Source: Amorphophallus konjac (lineage: Eukaryota; Streptophyta; Magnoliopsida; Alismatales; Araceae). From it: DNA of 64,000 bases. Positions within the stretch are counted from its first letter, which is position 1. Every line of letters starts with the position of its first letter. Where the stretch lies: the NCBI GenBank assembly GCA_022559845.1, contig CM040117.1, forward strand, positions 17,260,856 through 17,324,855, given 5' to 3'. Below the pieces are notes generated by a model. That model did not search any database and was not told the DNA's origin. It was given only the letters and a program-made list of their open reading frames with translations. Shown in pieces: positions 11,815 through 22,853 of this stretch. Position numbers and translations under genes: made by a program.

Positions 11815-13830
11815 AATGTAACGGTCCATCAGCCGACCGCCACAGCCTTGTGACGCGTATACCCTAGACCGTCACAGCCTGCAAGTTCCGTAAGTAAGAG
11901 AATGTATAAAAAGATTAGAACTTGATGATCCTATCCATAAGATACCTAATTAGAATGACATGTAAAATCACTAGGGACTCTTAGAAGTCAGGTTTTAGCA
12001 GAATAAGGATAGATACAAATTATATAAATAATTATATAGGATAATTAGTAAAAGAGTTTAATTAATGTTGAACTCTGGGAACATTGAATGTAACGGTCTA
12101 TCGTGAGACCGTCACATGCTTGTAACGCAGGGGTCTACAACCGTTACACCCTGTTAGTTCTGTGAAGGAAAGAACGAGTAGAAAGATCAGAACCTTGAGA
12201 TCTTATCCACTAGGGATCGACTTGGGAGAGTTCATAACACTACTAAGGACTCTTAGGGATTAGATTATGGTATATTAAAAACTCTAGAATCGATCTAATC
12301 CTCAAACCCTAGCTAGAACTCTATAAATATGACCTAGTTCTGAACTGCGCGACCCTTACTTTTACTCGCGTGGAATTAAGGTAAGGAGTCATAATCTCAG
12401 GTAAGTTCTTTAGAGGAATTTGTTTACAATATTTTAGACTGACTCCTCTCCAAATTTCACGCCTTTAGGTCAAGAGGTCGTGGAGTTAGAGCCCAAGGAA
12501 GTTGCTGAAAAGTCACAGGAAGAGGAGAACTAGGGCACGTTTTTCAAACCCTAAATTGAAAGTTTAAAGCCAAGTTAAGAGGTAGGTTATCTCATGAACG
12601 GCAAAAACCTCTTGATAGGACTAAAAAGCCTCTGGTTTGATTGAATTCCATGCATGATAGATCATGAATTTCATGTTTTAATAGTATTATGCATTCATAC
12701 ATCTCTTAGCCCTAAGTAGAAAAATTAAAAGATGTTATCTTGCCTATTCACTGAAACCCATGAACGTAGATAGCCTATACTTTGTTATCATGCCTAGGAT
12801 AGACATGGTATTTGATTTACAGACATGATGTGTGTTGATCTCTTAGGTTTCATGTCAGTTTTTGTCAGCAGACGCTCTGACGCATCATTGTAGGACCGTC
12901 ACATACATGTAACGGCCTTACGACAGACCGTCACACACTCTGTTATGTTTCGTTTCACTGTTGTCTCTAACGCACCAGGACAGGAGCGTTACATTACTGT
13001 AACGGCCCCTCGATAGACCGTCACAGACACTGTGACGCACCCCTGTTAGACCGTTAGACTCTGTGTTCTGTCAGCTCATGACAGAATAGTTACCAATTAA
13101 GTTTACTTATAATTAACCCTAGATAGCTAAGTTTTAACCTGTTATGTGACTCTTCAGTTATCTAATTGTTCATGATAGGTATTACATGTTATTTTAAGTT
13201 ATGCTAGTTTCATGTACCAAAAATTCTATAGTTTGTATTTAAATCATGATTTTCCAAAATTGTATTAATAGAGTTTTATCATGGTTTCACATCATTACAC
13301 CTTCACTCTTTATCAATGGAGTCGTTTCTATAAGTACATGGCACATATTCCGGTATGTTATCCATTAGTTCACTTTGCACTATAAGAACATTATTCTTGG
13401 ACTTGAGGACCTCTCTATTGGATATTCCTTCCAATGGACTAGGAAATCTTGTTTCAAGGCCTCCGTAATTCTCCGCGAGCCTGGGATTCCCACTAGGACG
13501 CCGAGTTGGTTGTACCATTAAAGCCCATTGATTAGACTACACTATCGATGTTTTCTGATTATCAGTAATGTAACGGCTCTGTGTTGGACCGTCAGGCACA
13601 TGTAACGGCCCAATATAAGATCATCACATTCATCTGAGTTTGAATTCTTGATTCGGGGTTCAGACTAATGTAACGGCCTAATCCTGGACCGTCACATAAT
13701 GTAACGGCCCAATGCATGACCGTCACCTTTCTCTGAGTCCATTTTTATTGTTCTGGACTCGGATCATTGTAACGGCCCACTACTGGAGCGTTATATGATG
13801 TAACGGCTCAGTAAACGACCGTCACATTGC
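11815..13830. repeat. inverted-repeat unit arrays in B 5' LTR
   Basis: About fifteen units of roughly 25 nt follow the form TAACGGYC, 7-10 nt, GACCGTCAC. They lie in four clusters (11815-11880, 12088-12148, 12870-13055, 13565-13830). One of the best is ACGGTCTatcgtgAGACCGT near 12092. Some units use TAACGC...GCGTTA instead. The 3' LTR repeats them at 27760-29775. Confidence 0.8.
13405..13516 (+). other. conserved 110-nt module, B 5' LTR
   Basis: Sense-strand copy starting GAGGACCTCTC and ending GGTTGTACC, about 1.1 kb downstream of the TATA box and between two hairpin clusters. Confidence 0.8.
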
Positions 13831-14966
13831 TTAAGTACTTAACCCAAGGTTTGACCCAAGGGTTGGTATTCCAAAGGTTCTAGATGAAATAATGATAGTC
13901 TAGAACTTATAATATTGATCAAGAAACTTAATATAATGATTGGAAAGAGAAAAGAAGGTACCGTTATGCTGTCGATTTATTTCCGTGAGCATGACATTGT
14001 TTAAATCTTTTTCTTGATCTCTCATACTCTAAATTGAAGCATTCATTCATTGATTGTTGTTATCATGAGTTATTAACCTTATTACATTCTTGGCCATACT
14101 TTATTGTTACACTCATGGAAGTAGCTTGATTTATACGTGAAGATGCAGTTCGGGCGCTGATTGTGTCCAAGGGCTCTATGCTAGTCCCCACGGCTGATTG
14201 CCAGAAACATACTATTTTATAAACCATGGGGTATGATGCTACTGGCGTCGCATTGCGCCGGGAGTACTTTCTTTATAAATAAGTGAAATCCATGAGCACT
14301 CGTGAAAATCTAGTGAATTGCTACATGATTGACATTCTCGTGCGTAACCTTTATGGTTATGAAAGTGAAAGTGTATTCTCGATACATTCTTATTCATGAA
14401 AGGCCAAATATCATGTTCTTGTTACATTCTTGTTCACTCTATCTTACATGATTATCGTGTTACTTTGGTTTAATCGCATGATATTCGCATTCGCATGATT
14501 TTGCCTTACTTCTTTAGAGCTAAATTGTTAATTACTTTAATAGTGCCTTCATGTTGATGCGAAGATACCTACTGGGCAAGTGTGCTCATTACCTATTTCT
14601 AATCTTTTTCAGGAAATGAAAGTGAGTCTGATTCGGGTTCAGAATGTTCAAGTAGCGGATCCGAGAGTGAATAAAGATGAGCGAAGACTTAGGAAGTCTA
14701 TATTATTTAGATGGAGTCAATGTAATTTTCCTATTTCTTGAGTCTAGTAGGGTGAAAGATGGTGGAAAAAGTTATTGTATTTTTAATATGTGATTGATAA
14801 CGGAATGAAGTTGGATTTTAGTAAATATTGTGCAATTACATTCCTTTTGTGTGATTGTCTTGCGCTCTGATCGTTCTTGCTTGCAGGAGACTTACCATGC
14901 CGGCTATTTGCGCTCCCCGAGTTAGTCTTCCGCTAAAATAAAGGCTCGGGGCGTGACAGTTAAGAA

Positions 14967-14979
14967 TGGTATCAGAGCC
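14967..14979 (+). other. first primer binding site in B
   Basis: TGGTATCAGAGCC lies eight bases after the 5' LTR end. It probably belongs to the TRIM-derived segment that follows. Confidence 0.85.
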
Positions 14980-15283
14980 ATACCCCAGCCGGAAGTGTAG
15001 GAACTAAGTGCCATGTAGGGTAAAGTGCTACGCTATGGGAGCCACCTCTTGAGTCCGTAATAGAGCAAAGTGCTACATAGTGGGGGCCACCTCTTGAGCC
15101 TGTAGGGGTCACCTCTAGTGTCTTACTTTCCTGGGGGTTTGATTGCATGATTGCGTGCTATATGTGCCCAGCGACGAGGACGTCGCTTATATAAGAGGGG
15201 TAGATTGTAATACCCTCAAATATAGCTAAGTTGTACTCTATATCACCGAGGCGTCTTTTGAAGTATCGGCTCAGTTCTTGAAA

Positions 15284-15352
15284 AGAACTCCGAAGTTAAG
15301 TGTGCTTAATGGGGAGTAGTACTGGGATGGGTGACCTGCCCGGGAAGTCCTC
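15284..15352 (+). repeat. 5S rRNA-derived sequence in the TRIM LTR
   Basis: About 69 bp follow the 3' two-thirds of plant 5S rRNA: GAACTCCGAAGTTAAGTGTGC, AGTAGTACTGGGATGGGTG, then GGGAAGTCCTCC. These carry most of the internal RNA polymerase III control region (A box and C box). The 5' third of 5S is not recognisable, so this is not a functional 5S gene. Confidence 0.85.
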
Positions 15353-15452
15353 CATTCTGGAGCCGGTCACTATTAGAAAGGGACAAAATCGTGAGGCCAG
15401 TAGGCCAAAGCGGACAATACCTCGACGGTATAGAGTATGGGGCATGACAGAA

Positions 15453-15465
15453 TGGTATCAGAGCC
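15453..15465 (+). other. second primer binding site in B
   Basis: TGGTATCAGAGCC lies four bases after the TRIM LTR end and is followed by the leader that reaches gag. Confidence 0.8.
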
Positions 15466-15681
15466 CAAATCTCAGGACTTAGGAAGAAGAGTCACGTCAT
15501 AGGAAAAGTCCAAGATTTAAGGACCCCTACCTATGAACTAAGGAAGAAGTTTCCATACCCATGTGAGAAGTGGGTAGAGCCCGGGATAAGATAATTAATT
15601 AGCTTTAAGATTTATTTTGGTCATTCCAATTTCATGAGAAATAACAAGTTGTTATTTTCTCTCTGGTACCTTATCTTACAA

Positions 15682-16635
15682 ATGGCTCATCGTGTAGATT
15701 GGGATGGTATGCAACAAACAGTTGTCGGCCTTACCGAGGCATTGCAAACTATTGCCCAAGGTGGCGCAGGGGCAAGGGCTGGTGACCTACATCGCAATTT
15801 CCGGAGTTTAAATCCTCCACGATTCTATGGTTCGTCTAATCCCGACGAAGCGGAGAACTGGATAGACGAAATGAATCGTATATTTGATGTCATCCAATGC
15901 ACCGATCAGGAGAAGGTGCGTCTCGTAACTTTTCAACTCAACAAAGATGCTCGCACATGGTGGAAGTCAGTTCCGACACCTCCAACCAATGCACCTCATA
16001 CATGGGACGGTTTTCTTACCCTATTCCGTGTCAAGTACTTTTCTGAGCACGTAAAGGAACAAAAGGCTATGGAGTTCGCCGCTCTTCGGCAAGGAATGAT
16101 GACGGTTGCCGAATATGAACTACAATTTTTAAGGATAGCACCTTACGCACCACATCTTATCAGCACCGACTTATTGAAGGCAAATCGGTTTATGGACGGG
16201 TTACGACTCGGTTTCATCCAGCAACTCGGGACCCAAAACATCCGTACCTATGCGGAGATGGTTCAACGAGCATATTTATGTGAAAGGACCTTAGAGAAGG
16301 TCGAGAAGTTAAAAGGAAAAGGAGAAGAATCAAGCCGACGTTCCGATCGGCGTTATAAGAAAGAGAAATTTAGTATCACAGAACCCTACAAAAGCCATGA
16401 TAGTAAGAAAAGATCTAGGAGTGGGAACGGTGGAAGTTCCCACAAGCAAAAGAAAGTCAAGGAAGAGAAGGAGCAGGTCGCCACATCTTGCACATTTTGT
16501 GAGAAATTTGGCCATTCGGCTGAGGAGTGTTGGAAGCGCCTTGGCGCTTGTTTACGTTGTGGAAGCAGGGAGCATCGCATGCCGGATTGCCCCCTTATGA
16601 AGGACCAATCATCTGGTAATGGACGTAGGAGGTAG
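15682..16635 (+). pseudogene. gag: gag of chromovirus B
   Basis: The frame is open from 15634; I prefer the ATG at 15682 (MAHRVDWDGM), giving about 317 residues. It has the gypsy Gag core (NPDEAENWIDEMNRIF, TWWKSV, FRVKYF) at residues about 45-160. Two zinc knuckles near the end read CTFCEKFGHSAEECW and CLRCGSREHRMPDCP. Gag forms the particle and binds RNA. It ends at a single TAG (16633-16635), after which the same frame continues into protease. A CAG-to-TAG change would explain the stop; programmed read-through is possible but less likely given other similar stops downstream. Confidence 0.85.
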
Positions 16636-17370
16636 GCTCACCTCAATGCCGTTCTAGATGAAGAGGAAGCGCTCAAGGACGATGGGCTTATGGAAGGTAC
16701 TCTTCAAATTTGTTCTTGTCCTGCATTTGTGCTATTTGATACTGGTGCCTCTCATTCTTTTATCTCCACTACTTTTGCTAAGACATTACCAATCGCATCA
16801 GTTCCCTTACCTTCAGATCTTGCTATTTCCACACCCTTAGGATCTGGAACTAAGCTTACCAACTATTATCCTGATAGCGAAGTGGTAGTAGAAGGTCACA
16901 ATCTCCCCGCAAACTTAGTATGCCTTGACATGAAAGGTTATGATGCCATTTTAGGGGTAGATTGGCTTGTAGACCATGATGCTTATATCAATTGCCGAAA
17001 TAGGATTATATCTTTTCGAAAGCCTGGTCTTCCAAGATTCTCTTTTCTTGGCATCAAATATAAGAAACACCCCACTATTGTATCCTCACTTCACGCTTGC
17101 AAACTTATATCGTAAGGATGTGAAGCTTTTCTTGCTTCTGTCATTATTACAGAGTCCAAGGAGATTATCATAGCAGACATCCCTATTGTAAATGAGTTCC
17201 CAGACGTGTTTCCATCTGAACTACCTATTTTACCTCCCGAGAGGGAAGTGAACTTCATTATTGAACTCCATCCCAGGAGCAGCACCTGTTTCTATAGCCC
17301 CTTACAGGATGTCCCCCACAGAACTTAAAGAACTAAAGAAGTAGTTGCAGGAACTTCTGGATAAGGGCTT
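16636..17370 (+). pseudogene. pol: protease and start of RT, chromovirus B
   Basis: Continues the gag frame. Protease has the aspartic motif LFDTGASHSF at about 16730-16760 and a downstream ILGVDWL, both normal for retropepsins. A TAA stop at 17113-17115, an extra C near 17270 (frameshift) and a TAG near 17340 break the link to RT. The reading frame is then cut by element C at 17371. The duplicated target is ggctt (17366-17370) against tgctt (24678-24682), with one mismatch. Confidence 0.85.
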
Positions 17371-19199
17371 TGTTGGGTGTTGCATTCTCACATTATTTTT
17401 GACCTTGGTTTTGATGATAACAAAATATTGTGTGTTTGTGGAGCAAAGATTTATCATGTGGTTAAATGATTTCAAAACTTTATGTGTTTGACAGAGCATG
17501 TGTTTTGAAATGTCTTTTGATGTTCTTGTGATGGAATGATGCCAAAGATGGTGGTTCATGTTTTACAATTCCATTTACTTGTTGCAATGTGCATTTGAAT
17601 GTGTATAGATATGGAGTTTTATGTGGAAGAATCAAGTTAAGGAGAACTCAATTTTTGATACATAAACTAACTTGATGTTTGTGTTTTTACAGGTTCAAGG
17701 ATAGTTTTTAAACCCTCTCATGTCATATGGATGATGGTAATATCTAACCATTTCTTATGCTTGATTTGAATGGGAGTTTTGAGAAGTTTTAGTTTTAACT
17801 TGTCTTCACATGACTTTATGTGTGGGTTGTTTTCAAGAACATCTTCCATGAGATGTTATTGCCTTGTATGAGTTTCTTGCATCTCTAAGATGAGATATTT
17901 AAGTTTTCAAATGTGCTTATTTGATTCTCATGAAACGTGTTGAAATTTGGTTTGAATGGTCCAAATACTTTGTTAAAAGCATGATAATTATATCATGATT
18001 GTTGGATGTATTTTTGATGCTTAAACTTGGCTAAAACTGGTGTTTTGTAAACCCTCTCTGCAGGGGTCGACCCTTAGAGTTTCTGTCTGGACAGAACTCT
18101 TGTTTGTGACCCAGTGTGCAGGGGTCGACCCATGGGGTCGACCCACACTACATGGGTCGACCCCATGGGTCAACCCCTGGGTTCTGGGTCGTTATCTTGC
18201 TTCTGCCCGTCCTCTGGTTGTCCAGGGGTCGACCCATAGGGTCGACCCATTCCGGTACGGGTTTTGCGAATCCGATTGAAACCCTTTCTAAACCCTATGA
18301 AACTTTACCAAAACACCCCCCTTTAGTTACTAATCATGTTTAGGTGTTTTTAACACACATTGGGAGAGTTTTATGTGTCTTTTCCCCACCCCTCTATATA
18401 TATCATTGTGAACTCCGAATTTGACAAGAGAGAAACCTAATGTGCTATCTTTCTCTTATCTTGTAGGTGAAGAAAGGGGGAAAAGGAAGGAGGCGATATT
18501 GCAAGGTGGATTTCATCTCCAACAAAGCATTTCTGGAGATTGTGGAAGAAGAGAAAGAAGAGCGGATCGACGAGAGGATCAAGAGGAAGCTTGAATCACC
18601 GTCATCCGACCTCCCTCCGAACCGGGAATCAAAGAAGATCGTTTTCAGCCCTTTCTACATATGGGGATTCATTTCTTCACTCTTTTCCCATCTATTCCAG
18701 TCATTTACTCTTCGTTTATGTGCATGTATTGAACATATCATTTATTTCTGAACTTTAACTCTGTGTGTGGTGAACCGTCTGCGTACGGTTGTGATCATAT
18801 CTTGCCGCGAGTGTTGCGATGTGTGTGTGTGTGTGGATTGATCCCGCTGTTGGATCGTTGTGGAGACGAAGTCTCCATGTATGTTGGAGTATATTCTCCG
18901 TGTGCTTCGTTGTGAAGCAAGTGAAGCCTCACCGGTTCGGTGAGGGGTGGACGTAGGGAGCCCGTCGTGGTCCCGAACCACCTTAAAATCCCCGTGTCCT
19001 GTGGTTGCTTGCTTGTACATTTTCTTATTCCAACACATTCGAGTGTGCTCGGAGAGATTGAGTGAACTAGATTTATTTCTGTTCAACTTGTCTTTCATCA
19101 ATCTCATTAATTTCGCATATTGTTTAAAATCTATAATTTCATGTGGGGGATAATTCAACCCCCCCTTCTTATCCGCGTACATTGTTATCTGGGCCAACA
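17371..19199 (+). repeat. 5' LTR of C
   Basis: The TATA box is at 18394-18403 in a ctctatatatat context. A GGGTCGACCC palindrome cluster at 18058-18252 lies 140-340 bp upstream of it. The small frame at 18467-18751 is present in both LTRs downstream of the TATA and has no family match. Confidence 0.92.
18058..18252. repeat. GGGTCGACCC palindrome array in C
   Basis: Seven or so copies of the 10-bp palindrome or a one-base variant occur in 195 bp, often paired three bases apart (...ATG...). They lie in U3 just upstream of the TATA box. The 3' LTR has its own version at 23541-23733. Confidence 0.85.
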
Positions 19200-19201
19200 A
19201 T

Positions 19202-19213
19202 TGGTATCAGAGC
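19202..19213 (+). other. primer binding site of C
   Basis: TGGTATCAGAGC, two bases after the 5' LTR. Confidence 0.9.
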
Positions 19214-19281
19214 TAGGCCTCTGATTTTATTCAATCTCACGGTTGAGGAGGAAAGATTGTTTAGCAATAGATAGTAGGGGA

Positions 19282-21143
19282 ATGATTCCTGAGGGACATT
19301 CTATACACAGGCCACCATTCTTTGATGGCACAAATTACCCCTATTAGAAAAATAGAATGATAGTGTTTTTGCGAGCACAGGATTACAATAGCTGGAAAGT
19401 CATTAGTAAAGGTCCTCATAAATTGCCCGATAATGAGGATAGTTGGAATGAGGAGCATATTAAACATTCATGTGAAAATTTCAGGGCTATGAATATAGTG
19501 CAATGTGCTGTTCATCCGAATGAATATTCACGTATATCTATGTGTTCCTCTGCGCAGAAATGTGAGAGAAGCTCCGACTCATATACTAAGGAACGTCGGA
19601 AGTAAAGGAGACAAAAGCAAATCTATTGGTCCGAGAATATGAGCTCTCCATGATGAAGCCGCATGAGACCATCTCGGACATGTTTGCTAGGCTTATGGAG
19701 ATCTCCAATGGGTTGAAGGCACTAGGAAAAGAATATACGAATCAAGAGCTAGTAAGGAAGGTGCTACGGTCCTTGTCACCACAATGGCATACAAAAGCGA
19801 CCGTGATAGAAGACTCTAAACATCTCACTACACTCAAGCTGGATGAGTTGATTGGGTCCTTGATGACCTATGAAACCAGCATTGAGAGGAGAGAGGAAAA
19901 GAAGGGCAAAAAGAAATCAGTGGCATTTGAGGCTCACTCAAAATCTTCTGAAGAAAGCGATGAAGGGTCAAGTCTAAATAGCAGTGAGGAAGAACTTATG
20001 AATGTCATCACTAGTAAAGCTAGAAAATTGTTCAGAAAGGCTAGACAAGATGGCACTTCTCTTGAAAAAATTCCAAAGAAAGCATTGAGGAACAAAAGGG
20101 AGATTAGATGCTATGAGTGTGGAAAAGTCGGCCATATGAGAAGTAAATGTCCAAGTTTTTAAAAGAAACTGAAGAAAGAAAAAGTGAAGGAGCCCAAGGC
20201 CATGAAGGCGATTTGGAGTGATGAGGACGAGAGCGAGTCCAAATCCGAGAAGGATGATGAGCTGGACGAGGCGGTCCAGAATTTATGTCTAATGGCCGAT
20301 GAGAAAAATGGCACCGAGGTAAACTCCGATAACGAAAACCTTACTTGTGAAGAATGGGAAATAGCTTATGCTGGAATGTATGAAAAGTGTAAGAAGTTGA
20401 AACATGAAAATAAAAATCTGAAAAAGAAGTTTCATGATGTTTTACATTCTAGTTCAGCTTCATGCACTAAATGTAGTTTGCTTGAGTTAGAACTTGAGAA
20501 CATGAAAGATGAAAATGAAATGTTGGTGTCTAAAGTTTCTCTTTTTGAGGATGATATTTCATGCCTAGAGATTGAAAAATAACATGCTTATGAAGATGTG
20601 AAAAATCTAAAAACTGAAAATGAACAATTGGTAAAGGAGTTGGATGAGCTTAAATCAAGACTGTGTGAATGTGAAAAATCTAAGAAAGAAATTGAAACCA
20701 ACTTCAATACCATGCAAGATGAATTGCAGAAATTGAAAGGTCTTGTTGAAAAAGAATTAAAAGGAAAACAGAAAATGTTTGAATATTGTGAAACTAGCAA
20801 TGAAAATGCTAGGAATGAGAAGAGAGTTGTGGGACACTCACCCACAAAGAAAAAGTCCGTTGTGAAAAATAGATTTCAAAAATCATGTAGTTCATATGGC
20901 TATACTCATGTTGACTCATGCATGAACTCATATGTTGATAGATCATATATGCATAGGAGTCATTTTAGAAAGTCAAATGTCACATGTTTTTACTGTGGTA
21001 TGTTCGGCCACTCTATGTATGTGTGTGACTTGATGAGGGCCGATGATGAGTGGTTTGAAAGAAAAAATAAAATACATTTTGGTCATGCTAGAACTAACCC
21101 CTCGGGACCCAAGATGGCTTGGGTACCCAAAACTTTGAAATGA
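19282..21143 (+). pseudogene. gag: SIRE-type gag of element C
   Basis: The frame starts at ATG 19282 in a region typical of SIRE Gag (HRPPFFDGTNYPY). It shows the copia Gag core (REYELSMMKPHETISDMF, LVRKVLRSLSPQW) at 19626-19880 and a zinc knuckle CYECGKVGHMRSKC at 20110-20152. A long coiled coil follows (20340-20790), then a second knuckle CFYCGMFGHSMYVC and the family-typical end MAWVPK. It is broken by TAG at 19344-19346, a frameshift between 19560 and 19625, and TAA at 20160-20162 and 20580-20582. The stops fit single C-to-T or G-to-A changes. No RT follows. Confidence 0.85.
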
Positions 21144-22853
21144 AAATTTTACTTTGTAGGGGTGCCTTGAGACCAAGAAGATGTTGGTAATTAATGGCTT
21201 CTCAAGGCAAAGGTAAGAGAGCTCAAGTTCTGAAATCTTGTGTTGAAAAATTCAGGTATAAACTTGGTTGGATCTCGTCATTCGATCCACTTTGATCATG
21301 CAACTACCTTTTGTTGATTTTGGTTGTGATATAGAAGAATTTGCAGTTTAGATAAGTGTCTTGTTCATAGAGTCTTTGATACACACGTTTACTTCCTTTT
21401 GCAAATAACAATTCAGTCCTTGCATACATTTGCATTTACATTATAAAGTTGCACACATGAGTTTGCACTTATATGAGAATTTTGCATACACTTCTATGCT
21501 TGAATGCAATGATTGTTTGGTATCTCAAATGGTGAGATGTGGAAGGGTGGATTACATCCATCCGGAAGTTTTCACTATGCGTGAGGTGGTCTTCAGACCT
21601 ATGTACTCAGCTCCATACCGAAAATCATATTGCTTGAATTAATTTCCAAAATCCGTGCTTGCTTGCATGTATATATCTCTAGATAACCATTTCCTTAAAA
21701 ATCTTCTAAGACCTCACCTCCTTGATAAATAAATTATAGTGTTCTTGATCTTTTGTGAACCATGACATATACAAAGGAGGAGGACTTGTTTCTAACTGTG
21801 CATACATTTAGGGGGAATCATAACTATGTCTAAGAAAATTCACTCTCTACATTCAAAATAATTACCCACATACTTTGTTCAAAAATGATGCATATGACTT
21901 TGATTGATAAGGATTTCAGAAATTCCTTTTAACACTTCAAGGGAACGAATTTCTACATGAAAATTAAGAGAATCGTGAGGAAAAAGCTACCCAACCCGCA
22001 AGCTTCAATAAGTGGATTGTCTAACCAAGTAGCCGGGAATCCCCACTGAAATAAATGAGGAAACTCGCGTCGAAAGGTGAAAAAAAAATTCACAATGCAT
22101 GATGAATCCTAGTAGCCGGGAAACCCCATTGAGACACATGAGGTGACTCGCGTTGAACGGTGAAATCCAATAAAAGAAAAGCATACAAAAAGAGGTTGTG
22201 TGAAGCTACCAAAAGTCGAGGATCGAAATGGAAGTGTAGGAAGGAAATAACCCTCTAGTGTTTTCTAGAAATTCTGTTCATATCCATATAATTTTAAAGT
22301 TCATTGCTCATTTACACAAATTTTAATTTTGGGTATTATTGTGATGACTGTATATCTTGAATTTGTTCTTATCATGGTCTATGTAGTACCTCGAGCATAT
22401 GCATGCACTATCTTTTTTGATTATGCTTCATGTCTCACCTTTCGGTTTAGAATGAACTATTCAGTCGTCATCCTCTTACCCCACTGAGGGGGAGTAATAT
22501 AAATATCTATTTGCTTGACTCTAATGCTTGCTTGCTTGTCTGCTTGCCTGCATAAGTCATGTCATACTTTAGCTCCCATAGTTGCATCATTAGATCATAC
22601 ATGTTCATATCAGCTTAAATAACCCTTTTGTCAATCTGTTTTTGTTGAAGACAAAGGGGGAGTAAAAGTGCACATAATGTTCACATCTGTTTGGAAGTTC
22701 AGAAGTTTTGGTGCATATATCATGTTTCTTTGACATGGTTGGTCTTCATACTTTTTGCTCTAGCTTTTGTATTCCTCATTTTTGATTATGCCAAAGGGGG
22801 AGAAAAATGTGTAGATTGCCATAATATTTTGTCATCATCAAAAAGGGGGAGAT
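21144..22853 (+). other. noncoding 3' interior of C
   Basis: About 1.7 kb with no protease, integrase or RT motifs. It contains a partial direct repeat (tagccggga...cc near 22031 and 22112) and four AGGGGGAG-type purine tracts (22487, 22657, 22793, 22843), of which the last adjoins the LTR. Confidence 0.7.

Larger units (their letters stand above)
11500..14958 (+). repeat. 5' LTR of B (3459 bp)
   Basis: Runs TGTAGTGCCCCAG to GGGCGTGACA. The TATA box is at 12321-12330. Hairpin units lie on both sides of it (11815-11880, 12088-12148, 12870-13055, 13565-13830) and the 110-nt module is at 13405-13516. Frame 13303-13518 (minus) is the module read antisense, not a gene. Confidence 0.93.
14959..15449 (+). 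mobile_element. Cassandra-like TRIM segment in the leader of B
   Basis: This segment looks like a TRIM interior plus one LTR. A primer site (14967-14979), about 215 bp with no coding capacity, a purine tract (agaggggtagat, 15195-15205) and a 244-bp LTR (15206-15449, TGTAATACCC to GGCATGACA) follow in order. A second primer site comes right after, at 15453-15465. The LTR contains a 5S rRNA-derived stretch, the hallmark of Cassandra TRIMs. No separate left LTR is present; the B LTR takes its place. B thus appears to be a chimera with two successive LTR-end/primer-site junctions. A solo LTR insertion with chance similarity is a weaker alternative. Confidence 0.7.

Noticed and set aside
13303..13518. 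71-residue minus-strand frame repeated at 29250-29465
   Set aside because: It is the antisense reading of the conserved 110-nt module. Copies in L1, L2 and J do not keep one reading frame, so the conservation is at nucleotide level.
11815..13830. Possible CRISPR array from evenly placed short repeats
   Set aside because: Units are imperfect inverted repeats with variable spacing inside an LTR of a plant element; there are no cas genes and no uniform repeats.
15284..15352. A functional 5S rRNA gene
   Set aside because: Only the 3' two-thirds is recognisable, there is no tandem unit, and it sits inside a TRIM LTR.
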